In this document: positions 43,354 to 53,369 of the stretch, piece after piece | Layout of the letters: each line of letters begins with the position of its first letter | Numbering within the stretch: the first letter of the stretch is position 1 | Source: an uncultured Psychroserpens sp. | GTDB lineage: Bacteria > Bacteroidota > Bacteroidia > Flavobacteriales > Flavobacteriaceae | NCBI RefSeq assembly: GCF_947503375.1 | Contig: NZ_CANNDQ010000001.1 | Location: 248,001-312,000 of the forward strand | DNA: 64,000 nucleotides | Reading direction: 5' to 3' | The notes under the pieces: generated by a model | Told to the model about the DNA's origin: nothing | The model's input: only the letters and a program-made list of their open reading frames with translations | Databases searched by the model: none | Program-made: the position numbers and the translations under genes

Positions 43354-44793
43354 TCACTTTACACTATATCGTCTTAAGCCATAATTGGTTTGATCACTTT
43401 CAACGTAATCTAATGAAATTTTGCTTCCGTTAAAAATTGGATGGTCTATTTTTGAACGATGCAAATCTTCATAGGTTTGAACCTCAATAGATTTTCTATT
43501 TTCTAAATATTCAAATAACTTAACAGCTTCTATCTTTGTATTCCAGTTTGGTCTGACCTTTCCTTCAAAGACTTTTGATTTTGAGCCACTACCATAGGAA
43601 ATAAAGCCAATTGTTGTATTCGAAATGTCTTTTGAGGTATTTAGACTTTGAGACAAAAAACTAAGTAAAGACATAAAAATTGACGCTGTATACATATTAC
43701 CTATCTCAGAAGAGGCAAGTTCACTAGAAGCAATCTTTGATGCAATAAAATTGTTATATAAACTTGACTTATAGGCATTTTTAGTCCATTCTTTCTTATC
43801 TAAATCATCTCGTTTTCCTATTTCATCTTCTAAAGCATTATATATTGAAGTGCCTTCAATCCATTGCAGCCAATTATCAAAAATGATACGTCTCCCATGA
43901 AATGCATATGGTAAATGAAATACGATTTGGTGCCACTCGGTATTAAAAGCTGTAGGTTTCTGAGTATTGAAATGATCTAAGGCTTCAGTAATTCGGTTGC
44001 TGTAGCATGCATTTGAAAATTGACCATCAAATACTGGTTCTTCTTTAAAAACTTCAACAATTTCGTTATTATCTGACCAAAATTCAGAATCTGTAGCTGT
44101 AATGAATTCTTTTATCTTTTCATCTGAAGCTTCTAAATTCAATTCTTTGAAAACTGCTTTTAATAGATCTGTTTTTTTATAAGAACGTCTTGGTTTAAAA
44201 AAATCGCCTTCGCTTTTTGAAGCCACTCCCCAAATATCATTGATTTCTATAATAGAAGGGTTATGAGTTATGAGTACCGCTACAGCTCCTGCACCTTGAG
44301 TGTATTCACCTGTAGAATTAATGTCGTATTTAGATAAATCTGAGGCAATTACAACCGCCTTTCTATCTTTGCTTTGTTTGACCCAATCAAGACTATTGTG
44401 CATAGCGTCTACTGCACCAACACAGGCAAAAGTCATATCTAAGATATCACAATGTTTAAAACTGCGTGCTCCATAAATATTAGAGAGCTCTTTTTCTACT
44501 ATTTCAACAGCATAAGTAGCTGTAGGTTTCGAACCATCAATAGCACTTTCTGTTCCTAAGTATACACGACCAATCTCGTTTGGGTTTATATTGTTTTGAG
44601 TGATAAGATTAATAAGTGCATTAGCAGCAAATGTAGCAGCATCTTCTCCAATATTTGGTACTGACATTTTTTGTAGTCCTAAACCCTTTTTTAATTTTTC
44701 AGCTGGTATTCCTCTGGCTTCAGCGAGATTATCCATAGAGACGTAAAGCTGAGGCACATAAAAAGCTATAGCATCAATTCCTGTAGTGCTCAT
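43354..44793 (-). CDS. hydroxymethylglutaryl-CoA synthase
   Basis: This 479-aa thiolase-fold enzyme condenses acetyl-CoA with acetoacetyl-CoA to HMG-CoA in the mevalonate route to isoprenoids. Catalytic residues are visible: Glu82 (LGTESAID), nucleophile Cys124 (DMTFACVGAVDAM) and a His in FHLPYAFHGRR. It is longer than the roughly 390 aa of Gram-positive enzymes, close to the eukaryotic type. It lies inside the SUF operon, 11 bases after the SufT-like gene. No other mevalonate gene is in the window. Confidence 0.88.
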   Translation of the reverse strand: MSTTGIDAIAFYVPQLYVSMDNLAEARGIPAEKLKKGLGLQKMSVPNIGEDAATFAANALINLITQNNINPNEIGRVYLGTESAIDGSKPTATYAVEIVEKELSNIYGARSFKHCDILDMTFACVGAVDAMHNSLDWVKQSKDRKAVVIASDLSKYDINSTGEYTQGAGAVAVLITHNPSIIEINDIWGVASKSEGDFFKPRRSYKKTDLLKAVFKELNLEASDEKIKEFITATDSEFWSDNNEIVEVFKEEPVFDGQFSNACYSNRITEALDHFNTQKPTAFNTEWHQIVFHLPYAFHGRRIIFDNWLQWIEGTSIYNALEDEIGKRDDLDKKEWTKNAYKSSLYNNFIASKIASSELASSEIGNMYTASIFMSLLSFLSQSLNTSKDISNTTIGFISYGSGSKSKVFEGKVRPNWNTKIEAVKLFEYLENRKSIEVQTYEDLHRSKIDHPIFNGSKISLDYVESDQTNYGLRRYSVK

Positions 44794-44803
44794 AGTAATC
44801 GTA

Positions 44804-45127
44804 TTATAACATTCCTAGTTCCAGTTTTGCTTCTTCACTCATAAGATCTTGACTCCAAGGTGGATCAAAAGTAATTTCAACTTCTGCTGATTTTACATCA
44901 TTCAATGATTTAACCTTTTCTTCAACTTCTAAAGGAAGTGTTTCAGCAACAGGGCAATTTGGTGTTGTTAAGGTCATTAAGATCTTGACGTCATAATCTT
45001 CATTTACAAAAACATCATAGATGAGGCCTAATTCATAGATATCAACAGGAATTTCAGGATCATATATTGTTTTTAAAACTCGTACTATCTTTTCACCAAG
45101 AGCATTTGTGTCTATCGTTGTTTCCAT
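44804..45127 (-). CDS. SufT-like Fe-S assembly factor (DUF59/MIP18)
   Basis: This 107-aa protein of the MIP18/DUF59 family (RVLKTIYDPEIPVDIYELGL; TTPNCPVAETLP, with the conserved Cys; FDPPWSQDLMSEEAKLELG) helps mature or deliver iron-sulfur clusters. It starts 1 base before the SufE gene ends in the operon order, separated by a single base, so the two are translationally coupled. Confidence 0.9.
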   Translation of the reverse strand: METTIDTNALGEKIVRVLKTIYDPEIPVDIYELGLIYDVFVNEDYDVKILMTLTTPNCPVAETLPLEVEEKVKSLNDVKSAEVEITFDPPWSQDLMSEEAKLELGML

Positions 45128-45128
45128 G

Positions 45129-45557
45129 TTAGTTTAATTGTGTTTGATATGCAATGGCATACATCTTTAATTGTTTTATCATACTCACTAAGCCATTAGC
45201 TCTTGTAGGAGACAAATGTTCTTTTAAACCAATTTTATCTATAAAATCTGTGTTTGCTTCAATAATATCTTTTGGATGCTGATTAGAAAACACTCTAATC
45301 AAAATGGCTATAATACCTTTTGTAATAATCGCATCGCTATCTGCAGTAAATTTAACTTTATCATCATTCATCTCTGCATGGACCCAGACTTTGCTCTGAC
45401 AGCCCTTGATGATATAGTCTTGGGTCTTGTACTGCTCGTTAATTAGTGGTAAGGTTTTTCCAAGATCGATCATGTATTGATAACGTTCTTCCCAATCATC
45501 AAACATACCGAATTCATCAATAATTTCATTTTGTATTTCAGTAATAGTCATATCCAT
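45129..45557 (-). CDS. sufE: SufE sulfur acceptor
   Basis: This 142-aa protein accepts persulfide from SufS and activates it. The sulfur-carrying Cys53 lies in YIIKGCQSKVWVHA, and the family tail NGLVSMIKQLKMYA is present. It lies in the SUF operon after the small secreted gene (45605), upstream of the SufT-like gene. Confidence 0.92.
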   Translation of the reverse strand: MDMTITEIQNEIIDEFGMFDDWEERYQYMIDLGKTLPLINEQYKTQDYIIKGCQSKVWVHAEMNDDKVKFTADSDAIITKGIIAILIRVFSNQHPKDIIEANTDFIDKIGLKEHLSPTRANGLVSMIKQLKMYAIAYQTQLN

Positions 45558-45604
45558 ACTTTAATAGCTTTTGAAACAAATTAAGTTACAAAAATACAAC
45601 ATCT

Positions 45605-46093
45605 CTATTGTTTAACCACCTTATCTTTTATGGATAACAGTTTATTAACAAGGGTATTGATATGTTTTGGAGGCTTTCCATGATCAAAGCCCTTAGTTCT
45701 GTAGGATTCATCTGCTATATCAACAAATAAAATTGCCATAGGTTTTTCATCATGTCTAAATGTTGTTGAAGGTGGCTCTAATTCTGATAATTGAGAGGCA
45801 TCAACAGTACTATATATCATCATAAGTTCATTCCAATCTTCTTCAGAATAGGCAAATGATTTCTTGTCTTTAAAATCTCTCTCATTTGCAAAAGAAATAG
45901 AATCTTTATTTACCCAAATGATTTCGAAAAAGCCTCTCGTTGACGCTCTATAGGTAAATGTAAGGCTATCTTGTGTAACACTAGCAACTCTTAGTTCTTC
46001 AATTGAATTGTTTTCAGCTACTGCTTGTGTGCCTTTGTGTTCGCATTCTTTAGTTAAAAAAATCATAGCTAATATACACATTAATGTCTTCAT
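45605..46093 (-). CDS. hypothetical secreted or lipoprotein-like protein within the SUF operon
   Basis: This 162-aa protein has an N-terminal hydrophobic stretch (MKTLMCILAMIFLTKEC) with Cys17 as a doubtful lipobox. The mature part (SLTFTYRASTRGFFEIIWVN; FVDIADESYRTKGFDHGKPP) looks like a small beta-rich periplasmic domain. No family is recognised. It sits between sufS and sufE in the same direction, with a gap of about 55 bases, and its link to Fe-S assembly is unknown. Confidence 0.6.
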   Translation of the reverse strand: MKTLMCILAMIFLTKECEHKGTQAVAENNSIEELRVASVTQDSLTFTYRASTRGFFEIIWVNKDSISFANERDFKDKKSFAYSEEDWNELMMIYSTVDASQLSELEPPSTTFRHDEKPMAILFVDIADESYRTKGFDHGKPPKHINTLVNKLLSIKDKVVKQ

Positions 46094-46148
46094 CTGTTCT
46101 AAGTTTTAAGTGTTGTATATTGTAAGTATACAAAAAAGAAGCCAAAAT

Positions 46149-47387
46149 TTACGAGAGCATCATCTTTGCCTTCTTTACCCCTTGTACTAAAGCATCTATT
46201 TCAGCTTTTGTATTATAAAATGCAAAGGAAGCTCTAACCGTGCCTGGAATCTTGTAGAAATCCATAATAGGTTGTGCACAATGATGACCTGTTCGAACAG
46301 CAATACCCATTTTATCGAGAATGGTACCAATATCGTAAGGATGAATATGCTCTATGTTAAAAGAAATTACAGCTGTTTTTTCTTTTGCGGTACCATATAT
46401 TTTTAATCCATCAATAGCAAGTAATTGCGCTGTTGCATATTCTAGTAACTTATGCTCGTAAGTAGCAATTACATCAAAACCTACCTTATTCATATAATCG
46501 ATTGCAGCACCAAAGGCAATTCCACCAGCGATATTAGGTGTACCGGCCTCAAACTTGTGAGGCAAATCTGCATAAGTAGTTTTTTCAAATGTTACTTCTG
46601 CAATCATTTCGCCACCACCTTGATAGGGTGGCAATTTTCTTAACCACTCTTCTTTACCATAAAGCATACCAACACCTGTTGGGCCACACATTTTATGTGC
46701 TGAAGTGACATAGAAATCAACATCTAACTCTTGAACATTTGGTTTGATATGAGGGCAAGATTGAGCCCCATCAATCAAAACGGCTGCACCAACTTTATGC
46801 GCTTTTTTAATAATTGTTTCTATAGGATTAATTGTTCCTAATGCATTTGAAATATGATTAACAAAAACCAATTTTGTCTGTTCTGAAAGCAAATTTTCAT
46901 AAGTATCAATAACAAGTTCTCCTTCTTCATTCATCGGAATTACTTTCAAAAGTGCTCCAGTACGCTCGCATAACATTTGCCATGGTACAATATTGCTATG
47001 ATGCTCAAGAGCAGAGACCAAAACTTCATCGCTAGGTTTTAATAGACTTGAAAACCCTGTAGCAACCAAGTTAATACCATGAGTAGTACCAGAAGTGAAT
47101 ATAATTTCATGGTTGTATTTGGCATTAACATGTTCTTGTATCTTCAAACGAGCCTGTTCATACAGATCAGTAGCTTCTTGACTAAGCGAATGCACACCTC
47201 TATGAATATTAGAGTTGTAATTTGTGTAATAATCAACAATAACATCAATCACCTGTCGAGGCGTTTGTGATGTTGCTGCATTATCAAAATAGACTAGAGG
47301 TTTTCCGTTAACTTCTCTATTTAGAATTGGAAAATCTTTACGAATGCTTTCTACATCAAAATTGATATGGTTTATTGTATCGTTCAT
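46149..47387 (-). CDS. sufS: SufS cysteine desulfurase
   Basis: This 412-aa PLP enzyme releases sulfur from cysteine for Fe-S clusters. The PLP lysine is Lys232 (TSAHKMCGPTG) and the catalytic Cys370 is in RTGHHCAQP. The class II motif FTSGTTHGINLV is present. It overlaps the sufD stop by 1 base and supplies SufE, encoded downstream in the operon. Confidence 0.95.
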   Translation of the reverse strand: MNDTINHINFDVESIRKDFPILNREVNGKPLVYFDNAATSQTPRQVIDVIVDYYTNYNSNIHRGVHSLSQEATDLYEQARLKIQEHVNAKYNHEIIFTSGTTHGINLVATGFSSLLKPSDEVLVSALEHHSNIVPWQMLCERTGALLKVIPMNEEGELVIDTYENLLSEQTKLVFVNHISNALGTINPIETIIKKAHKVGAAVLIDGAQSCPHIKPNVQELDVDFYVTSAHKMCGPTGVGMLYGKEEWLRKLPPYQGGGEMIAEVTFEKTTYADLPHKFEAGTPNIAGGIAFGAAIDYMNKVGFDVIATYEHKLLEYATAQLLAIDGLKIYGTAKEKTAVISFNIEHIHPYDIGTILDKMGIAVRTGHHCAQPIMDFYKIPGTVRASFAFYNTKAEIDALVQGVKKAKMMLS

Positions 47388-48700
47388 TATAAATCAAACC
47401 CTAGGTTAACCCCTAATTTTTTGGCAATAAGTTTGGTAATGCGCTGTTTTATTTCGGGGATTTTTACAGAATCTAGTACATTATTACTGAATGCAAACAT
47501 TAATAATGCTTTCGCTTCTTTTTCCGGAATACCACGAGATTTCATATAAAACATAGCGCTTTCATCTAATTGCCCAATAGTACAACCATGTGAGCATTTT
47601 ACATCATCGGCAAAAATCTCCAATTGAGGTTTGGTATTAATAGATGCCTTGTCACTTAATAAGATATTATTATTGGCTTGAAATGCATTTGTTTTTTGAG
47701 CTTCTTTATTTACCATAACCTTGCCGTTGAAAACTCCTGTTGATCTATCTCCAAAAATACCTTTGTAATCTTGATGACTCTCACAATTAGGTTCAATATG
47801 ATGTACTAGCGTGTTATGATCTACGTGCTGCTTATCACCAATAATAGTAACACCTTTCAAAGTTGAATCTACACGCTCTCCTTGTTGATAAAAATTGAGA
47901 TTATTACGTGTCAATTGACCTCCAAATGAAAAAGTATGTACCGATGCATGACTTTCTCGTTTTTGTTTGACAAAAGTATTGTCAATAAGTGATGCACTAT
48001 CTTTGTCGTTTTGAATTTTGTAATAATCAATAATAGCCCTCTTATTAGCAAAAACCTCTGTAACGCTGTTTGTTAAAATTGGGTTATCGGTCAAACTTTG
48101 GTGACGCTCGATGATTTGTACATGAGAATTTTCATCAACTACAATCAAATTTCGAGGTTGTAACATTAAAGCAGATTCGTTTCCTGTTGAAAAATGTAAA
48201 ACCTGTATAGGCTTTTCTACTACTTTATTCTTTGGGATATGGATGTAAGCGCCTTCTTGAGAAAATGCAGTATTTAGAGAGGTTAAGCTATCTTTTGCAG
48301 CTGCTTTATTGAAATAATTTTCAATGATAAGCCTATACTTTGGCTTTGATAACGCAGCCGACATTAAACACACATCTATACCATCGTGTGTTGTTTGTGA
48401 CAAATGTGACGAATATTTACCATCAATAAAAACAATCTTATAAGTATCTATATCGTGAATAAAATACTTTTTAACATCATGATATTCTAGTGCATTCTCT
48501 TCCTTTGGAAACACACTATAATCGTGTCTTAATATGCTATTTAGTGATGTATACTTCCAAGCCTCGTCCTTTTTTGTTGGAAATCCTTGTATCTCAAATG
48601 TTTTTATCGCTTCACTACGAACATCATGAATTGCAGCATCTACATCTACAAAATTCTCAAATGCCATAAATGACGATACTAATTTATCCTTTAAATCCAT
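47387..48700 (-). CDS. sufD: SufD scaffold subunit
   Basis: This 437-aa SufBD-family protein carries the beta-helix core (DNTFVKQKRESHASVHTFSF; KCSHGCTIGQLDESAMFYMK) and the family tail SRGIPEKEAKALLMFAFSNN. It forms the SufBC2D complex with SufB and SufC. It lies 34 bases after sufC and shares its last base with the sufS start. Confidence 0.95.
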   Translation of the reverse strand: MDLKDKLVSSFMAFENFVDVDAAIHDVRSEAIKTFEIQGFPTKKDEAWKYTSLNSILRHDYSVFPKEENALEYHDVKKYFIHDIDTYKIVFIDGKYSSHLSQTTHDGIDVCLMSAALSKPKYRLIIENYFNKAAAKDSLTSLNTAFSQEGAYIHIPKNKVVEKPIQVLHFSTGNESALMLQPRNLIVVDENSHVQIIERHQSLTDNPILTNSVTEVFANKRAIIDYYKIQNDKDSASLIDNTFVKQKRESHASVHTFSFGGQLTRNNLNFYQQGERVDSTLKGVTIIGDKQHVDHNTLVHHIEPNCESHQDYKGIFGDRSTGVFNGKVMVNKEAQKTNAFQANNNILLSDKASINTKPQLEIFADDVKCSHGCTIGQLDESAMFYMKSRGIPEKEAKALLMFAFSNNVLDSVKIPEIKQRITKLIAKKLGVNLGFDL

Positions 48701-48734
48701 CTTTTTAAATTTCTGTTAGGTTAACAGAACTCAT

Positions 48735-49499
48735 CTATGCGTTTACCTCTTCTTTAATCCAATCGTATCCTTTTTCTTCTAGCTCATGAGCCAACTCTTT
48801 AGGGCCAGATTTTACAATTCGACCGTTGTGTAATACGTGCACATAATCTGGAACGATGTAATCTAGTAAGCGTTGATAATGGGTAATCACAATTACAGCA
48901 TTATTTTTGCTTTTGAGTTTATTTACACCATTTGCAACTATGCGTAGTGCATCAATATCAAGACCAGAGTCTGTTTCATCTAGAATTGCTAGTTTAGGTT
49001 CTAACATTGCCATTTGAAAAATCTCATTACGCTTTTTTTCTCCTCCAGAAAAACCTTCATTGAGAGAACGAGATAAAAATTTACGATCAATCTCAAGCAT
49101 CTCAGATTTTTCTCGAATTAGTTTCAGCATTTCGTTAGCTGGCATGTCTTCTAATCCTTTTGCTTTTCTCGTTTCGTTTATAGCTGTTTTTATGAAGTTA
49201 GTAACTGAAACTCCTGGTATTTCTACTGGGTATTGAAATGATAGAAAAACACCCTTGTGAGCGCGTTCTTCAGCAGCTAACTCGTCAATATTTTTGTCTT
49301 CTAATAGAATTTCTCCTTTTTCTACCTCATATTCCTCTTTTCCAGCAATAACTGAAGCTAACGTACTTTTACCAGAACCATTTGGTCCCATTATAGCATG
49401 AACTTCGCCTGGTTTGACTTCTAGATTTATTCCTTTTAATATGGCTTTGCCTTCAACACTTGCGTGTAAATCTTTTATTTTTAACATATCCGTTTTCAA
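48735..49499 (-). CDS. sufC: SufC ATPase
   Basis: This 254-aa ABC-type ATPase has Walker [10 protein letters not shown] (38-46), signature FSGGEKKR and Walker [13 protein letters not shown]. It powers SufBC2D. The start ATG at 49499 follows the lipoprotein stop by 3 bases. Confidence 0.96.
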   Translation of the reverse strand: MKTDMLKIKDLHASVEGKAILKGINLEVKPGEVHAIMGPNGSGKSTLASVIAGKEEYEVEKGEILLEDKNIDELAAEERAHKGVFLSFQYPVEIPGVSVTNFIKTAINETRKAKGLEDMPANEMLKLIREKSEMLEIDRKFLSRSLNEGFSGGEKKRNEIFQMAMLEPKLAILDETDSGLDIDALRIVANGVNKLKSKNNAVIVITHYQRLLDYIVPDYVHVLHNGRIVKSGPKELAHELEEKGYDWIKEEVNA

Positions 49500-49502
49500 T
49501 AT

Positions 49503-49943
49503 TTATTCTGACTTGCTACTTCCTAGTTTTATAACATCACTATTTGTAGATTCATTTTTCTTTACGCTTACAATCTCTTTAATCACTATTTGATACGGCC
49601 AACCTTCTTCGTTCTCAGGCTTAGGTATAAGTTTTCCTCTAATTTGTACCTTAACGTCATCTGTGGGGTTATCTTTATAGGGCTTAGATAAGTCTACCAA
49701 TTCATTCATCTTTTCGTTTGTAACAATACCATAAATAGTATTATTACTTTTTAAAACTGCTGCATCAGCATAATGAATAAACTCACCAGACATTAATGTT
49801 AAACCATCATTTTGTTTAGCCGTTTTACCATTTGCGTCTTCAACTTTATCAGTTTCAGAATTTGATTCGTCTTCGGCTTTTGGCTCATTTTTACAACCAA
49901 AAAGAAACGTTGTAACTAAAAAGAATACAAATAAATTTTTCAC
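49503..49943 (-). CDS. NlpE-C-like OB-fold lipoprotein between sufB and sufC
   Basis: This 146-aa lipoprotein (FFLVTTFLFGCKNEP, Cys17) has an acidic linker and a C-terminal OB-type domain (FIHYADAAVLKSNNTIYGIV; VKVQIRGKLIPKPENEEGWP), resembling the C-terminal domain of NlpE. An envelope lipoprotein between two cytosolic Fe-S genes is unusual. It shares the operon, 3 bases from sufC. Its role is unknown, although redox or copper sensing at the surface would be consistent with NlpE-like domains. Confidence 0.7.
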   Translation of the reverse strand: MKNLFVFFLVTTFLFGCKNEPKAEDESNSETDKVEDANGKTAKQNDGLTLMSGEFIHYADAAVLKSNNTIYGIVTNEKMNELVDLSKPYKDNPTDDVKVQIRGKLIPKPENEEGWPYQIVIKEIVSVKKNESTNSDVIKLGSSKSE

Positions 49944-49973
49944 TCGTTTTAATTTTTATTATTTACTTAAATT

Positions 49974-51422
49974 TTAACCCACAGACCCTTCTAATGAAAT
50001 CTCTAAAAGTTTTTGAGCTTCAACAGCAAACTCCATTGGTAATTTGTTTAATACTTCTTTACTGAAACCATTTACAATTAAAGCAATTGCCTTTTCAGTG
50101 TCTATTCCTCTTTGGTTACAGTAGAAAATCTGATCTTCTCCAATTTTACTGGTGGTAGCTTCGTGTTCAATCTGTGCAGATTTGTTTTTTGCTTCTATGT
50201 ACGGAAATGTATGTGCTCCACATTCATTACCCATCAATAAACTATCGCACTGTGAGAAGTTACGCGCATTATCTGCTCTAGAGCTAATTTGCACCAATCC
50301 TCTGTAAGAGTTTTGAGATTTACCAGCAGAAATCCCTTTAGATATAATTGTTGACCTTGTGTTTTTACCTAGATGAATCATCTTAGTTCCAGTATCGGCT
50401 TGCTGAAAATTATTAGTTACAGCAATTGAATAAAACTCACCTACCGAATAATCACCTTTCAAAATACAAGAAGGATATTTCCATGTTACGGCGCTACCTG
50501 TTTCAACCTGAGTCCATGAGATTTTAGCGTTATTCTCACATAATCCTCTTTTAGTTACAAAATTATAAACACCACCTTTACCTTCTGCATTTCCTGGATA
50601 CCAATTTTGTACTGTACTGTATTTAATTTCGGCGTCATCTAATGCAATGAGTTCTACTACAGCAGCATGAAGTTGATTCTCATCACGACTTGGCGCGGTA
50701 CAGCCTTCTAAATAGCTTACATAACTTCCTTCATCTGCAATGACAAGAGTTCTTTCAAATTGCCCTGTTCCTGCTTGATTGATTCTAAAATAGGTGGAAA
50801 GCTCCATCGGGCAACGCACTCCTTTAGGAATATAGCAAAAACTTCCATCACTAAATACTGCGGAATTCAAGGCTGCATAAAAATTATCTTTTTGTGGCAC
50901 TACTGTCCCTATGTACTTTTTAACTAATTCTGGATGTTCTTTAATTGCTTCGCTAATTGAGCAAAAAATAATGCCCTTTTCTGCTAGAGTCTTTTTAAAT
51001 GTTGTAGCTACAGACACTGAATCTACAACGACATCCATTGCCACACCAGCTAGCTTTTTCTGTTCATCTAATGAAATCCCTAATTTATCAAACGTTGCCA
51101 GTAGTTCAGGATCAACCTCATCTAGACTGTCATATTTGGGCTTACTATTAGGTGCAGAATAGTAAGATATCGCTTGAAAATCTGGCTTTTTATAGTGTAC
51201 ATTAGCCCATTCAGGCTCTGTCATTTCTTTCCAAACTTTAAACGATTCTAGACGCCAAGCCGTCATCCATTCAGGTTCTTCTTTCTTTTTAGAAATTGCA
51301 ATTACTATTTCTTCATTTAAACCATTGGGGAATGTTTCAGATTCTATATCTGTATAAAAACCATATTCGTATTCTTTGGTTTTTAATTCTTCTCTTAAAT
51401 CGTCTTCAGTATATTTACTCAT
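49974..51422 (-). CDS. sufB: SufB scaffold subunit
   Basis: This 482-aa SufB is the cluster-building scaffold. Motifs include [40 protein letters not shown] and [20 protein letters not shown]. It follows sufA by 9 bases. Confidence 0.97.
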   Translation of the reverse strand: MSKYTEDDLREELKTKEYEYGFYTDIESETFPNGLNEEIVIAISKKKEEPEWMTAWRLESFKVWKEMTEPEWANVHYKKPDFQAISYYSAPNSKPKYDSLDEVDPELLATFDKLGISLDEQKKLAGVAMDVVVDSVSVATTFKKTLAEKGIIFCSISEAIKEHPELVKKYIGTVVPQKDNFYAALNSAVFSDGSFCYIPKGVRCPMELSTYFRINQAGTGQFERTLVIADEGSYVSYLEGCTAPSRDENQLHAAVVELIALDDAEIKYSTVQNWYPGNAEGKGGVYNFVTKRGLCENNAKISWTQVETGSAVTWKYPSCILKGDYSVGEFYSIAVTNNFQQADTGTKMIHLGKNTRSTIISKGISAGKSQNSYRGLVQISSRADNARNFSQCDSLLMGNECGAHTFPYIEAKNKSAQIEHEATTSKIGEDQIFYCNQRGIDTEKAIALIVNGFSKEVLNKLPMEFAVEAQKLLEISLEGSVG

Positions 51423-51431
51423 AAGTTGTCT

Positions 51432-51761
51432 TTATAGTGAAAAACTCTCGCCACAACCACATGTACGATTGGCATTAGGGTTGTTAAATACAAATCCAGC
51501 TCCATTTAATCCTCCCGAATACTCTAGTGTTGTTCCAATTAGATACAAAAAGCTTTTTTTGTCAACGATAATCTTTACTCCGTTGTCTTCAAAAACCTTA
51601 TCGTCTTCTTGTTGTGATTTGTCAAATTTTAAATCGTATGATAGACCTGAGCAACCTCCACTTTTTACACCAACTCGGATAAAGTGCGTACTAATGTCGA
51701 AGCCATCTTCTCCCATCAGCTCTGCAACTTTCTTTTTTGCTGTTTCTGATACTTTAATCAT
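51432..51761 (-). CDS. A-type Fe-S carrier (SufA/IscA/ErpA)
   Basis: This 109-aa HesB-like protein has the three conserved cysteines Cys37 (GGCSGLSY), Cys101 and Cys103 (CGCGESF). It is the first gene of the SUF operon, with a -7 box at 51799-51792 upstream. The family carries and delivers [4Fe-4S] and [2Fe-2S] clusters. Confidence 0.93.
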   Translation of the reverse strand: MIKVSETAKKKVAELMGEDGFDISTHFIRVGVKSGGCSGLSYDLKFDKSQQEDDKVFEDNGVKIIVDKKSFLYLIGTTLEYSGGLNGAGFVFNNPNANRTCGCGESFSL

Positions 51762-51791
51762 GTCTTATATAGATTTTATCTAAATAGATTG

Positions 51792-51799
51792 CAAATATA
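51792..51799 (-). promoter_or_regulatory. -7 box TATATTTG of the SUF operon
   Basis: This matches TAnnTTTG, about 31 bases before the SufA-type start. No -33 TTG is found at the expected spacing, and no Rrf2/IscR-like site is recognised. Confidence 0.5.
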
Positions 51800-51912
51800 A
51801 GATATAAGTAGGGTTTATACACATTTCCTAACATTATATTAGCAAATGATTATATAAGGTTTCTTTATGGACGGTACAGAATAGTTTTCAGATAAATACA
51901 ACTACTGCACTA

Positions 51913-52155
51913 CTAAGAAAATTGAAGTCTTGATTGTTTTGCGTTTAACAAAAAAAGTTGACGTAAAAGGAAATTAACCTCTTTATTTTTGAATGCTGAG
52001 GGCATAGATTCAAAATCAGCAGTAGCATTTGCTGTAATATTGCTGTGACAAGTTTTACAAATTAAGTTACTTACAATACTATCTCTTTTCTTTGGAGCGT
52101 ACAAATTGTGTCCAACTACAGAACACGATAAGTCATTACTGTTATCAGTTTGCAT
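51913..52155 (-). CDS. small Cys-rich zinc-ribbon-like protein (family member 1)
   Basis: This 80-aa protein has a C-x3-GH motif (CSVVGH) and C-x2-C (ICKTCHSN). The pattern is shared with the two genes at 53353-53619 and 53699-53962, so the three are diverged paralogues. No function is known. Confidence 0.65.
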   Translation of the reverse strand: MQTDNSNDLSCSVVGHNLYAPKKRDSIVSNLICKTCHSNITANATADFESMPSAFKNKEVNFLLRQLFLLNAKQSRLQFS

Positions 52156-52304
52156 AAGTAGGTTATAAAAATTGGGATTGACAATTTAATATTTTCGTAT
52201 TATAGTTTACTTTATTTCCTCATTTTTTCGATAAAATGCACACAAAAACACTTTGAGATTGACTTAAAATGAAAAAACAATATTCTATCTTAAAAAAACA
52301 TACC

Positions 52305-52312
52305 TATTTTTG
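52305..52312 (+). promoter_or_regulatory. -7 box TATTTTTG immediately before thiL
   Basis: This lies only 5 bases before ATG 52317, so the transcript would start at or near the start codon. It also makes the longer frame from 52269 unlikely. Confidence 0.45.
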
Positions 52313-52316
52313 CAAT

Positions 52317-53369
52317 ATGATTGAAGACAAAAACCCACAGTATACCGATTTAGAAAAGTTAGGTGAATTTGGACTTATTGAACATCTTACTAGACAGTTT
52401 GACATTAAGCAAAAATCTACTATTAAAGGGATTGGTGATGATGCTGCAATACTAGATTTTAAATCAAAGCAAATTGTTGTTACTACAGATTTATTGATCG
52501 AAAATATTCATTTTGATTTAAGTTATGCGCCTTTAAAACATCTTGGCTACAAAGCTGTAATTGTTAATTTATCTGACGTTTATGCTATGAATGCTTATGC
52601 AACTCAGATAACCGTTTCAATTGCAGTTTCCAATCGTTTCCCTTTAGAGGCTTTAGAAGATTTGTATGCTGGTGTAGCCACAGCTGCAAAAATTTATAAT
52701 GTTGATGTGGTAGGAGGAGACACGACCTCTTCAACCACAGGCCTTATAATTTCTGTTACAGCCATTGGAGAGGCTAACAAAGAAGATCTTGTATTACGAT
52801 CTGGAGCCAAACCTAATGATTTAGTTGTGGTTAGTGGAGATATTGGTGGTGCTTATATGGGGTTGCAAGTTATGGAACGTGAAAAAGAAGTCTTCAAAGT
52901 AAACCCACAAAACCAACCAGATCTGGAGCCTTACACATACATCATTGAGCGTCAATTAAAACCTGAAGCTAGGAAAGACATCATCGAATTACTTAAAGAT
53001 TTACAAGTAAAACCAACTTCAATGATAGACATAAGTGATGGTCTATCATCAGAGATTATTCATATCTGCAAACAAAGTGATGTGGGTGTTGAATTGTATG
53101 AAAATAAGATTCCGTTAGACCCTCAAGTGATCTCTACCTGTGAAGAATTTAATATCGATAGTACTACAATAGCTTTGAATGGAGGTGAAGATTATGAATT
53201 GTTAATGACAATATCTCAGGAAGATTATCCAAAAATCAAAGCAAATCCAAATTTAACTGTTATTGGTTATATTACAGAAAAAAATAGAGGCATGCATCTC
53301 ATTACTAGAGGAGAACAAGCTGTACCCATTATTGCAAAAGGATGGAATGCTATTAAAAATGAGGCGTAA
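52317..53369 (+). CDS. thiL: thiamine-monophosphate kinase
   Basis: From ATG 52317 the product is 350 aa. It phosphorylates thiamine monophosphate to the diphosphate cofactor. The AIR-synthase/PurM-like fold shows GIGDDAAIL, VVTTDLLIENIHF, SDVYAMNA, VGGDTTSS and SMIDISDGLSSEI. A longer frame from 52269 would include the promoter. The 3' end overlaps the convergent Cys-rich gene by 17 bases. Confidence 0.93.
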   Translation: MIEDKNPQYTDLEKLGEFGLIEHLTRQFDIKQKSTIKGIGDDAAILDFKSKQIVVTTDLLIENIHFDLSYAPLKHLGYKAVIVNLSDVYAMNAYATQITVSIAVSNRFPLEALEDLYAGVATAAKIYNVDVVGGDTTSSTTGLIISVTAIGEANKEDLVLRSGAKPNDLVVVSGDIGGAYMGLQVMEREKEVFKVNPQNQPDLEPYTYIIERQLKPEARKDIIELLKDLQVKPTSMIDISDGLSSEIIHICKQSDVGVELYENKIPLDPQVISTCEEFNIDSTTIALNGGEDYELLMTISQEDYPKIKANPNLTVIGYITEKNRGMHLITRGEQAVPIIAKGWNAIKNEA

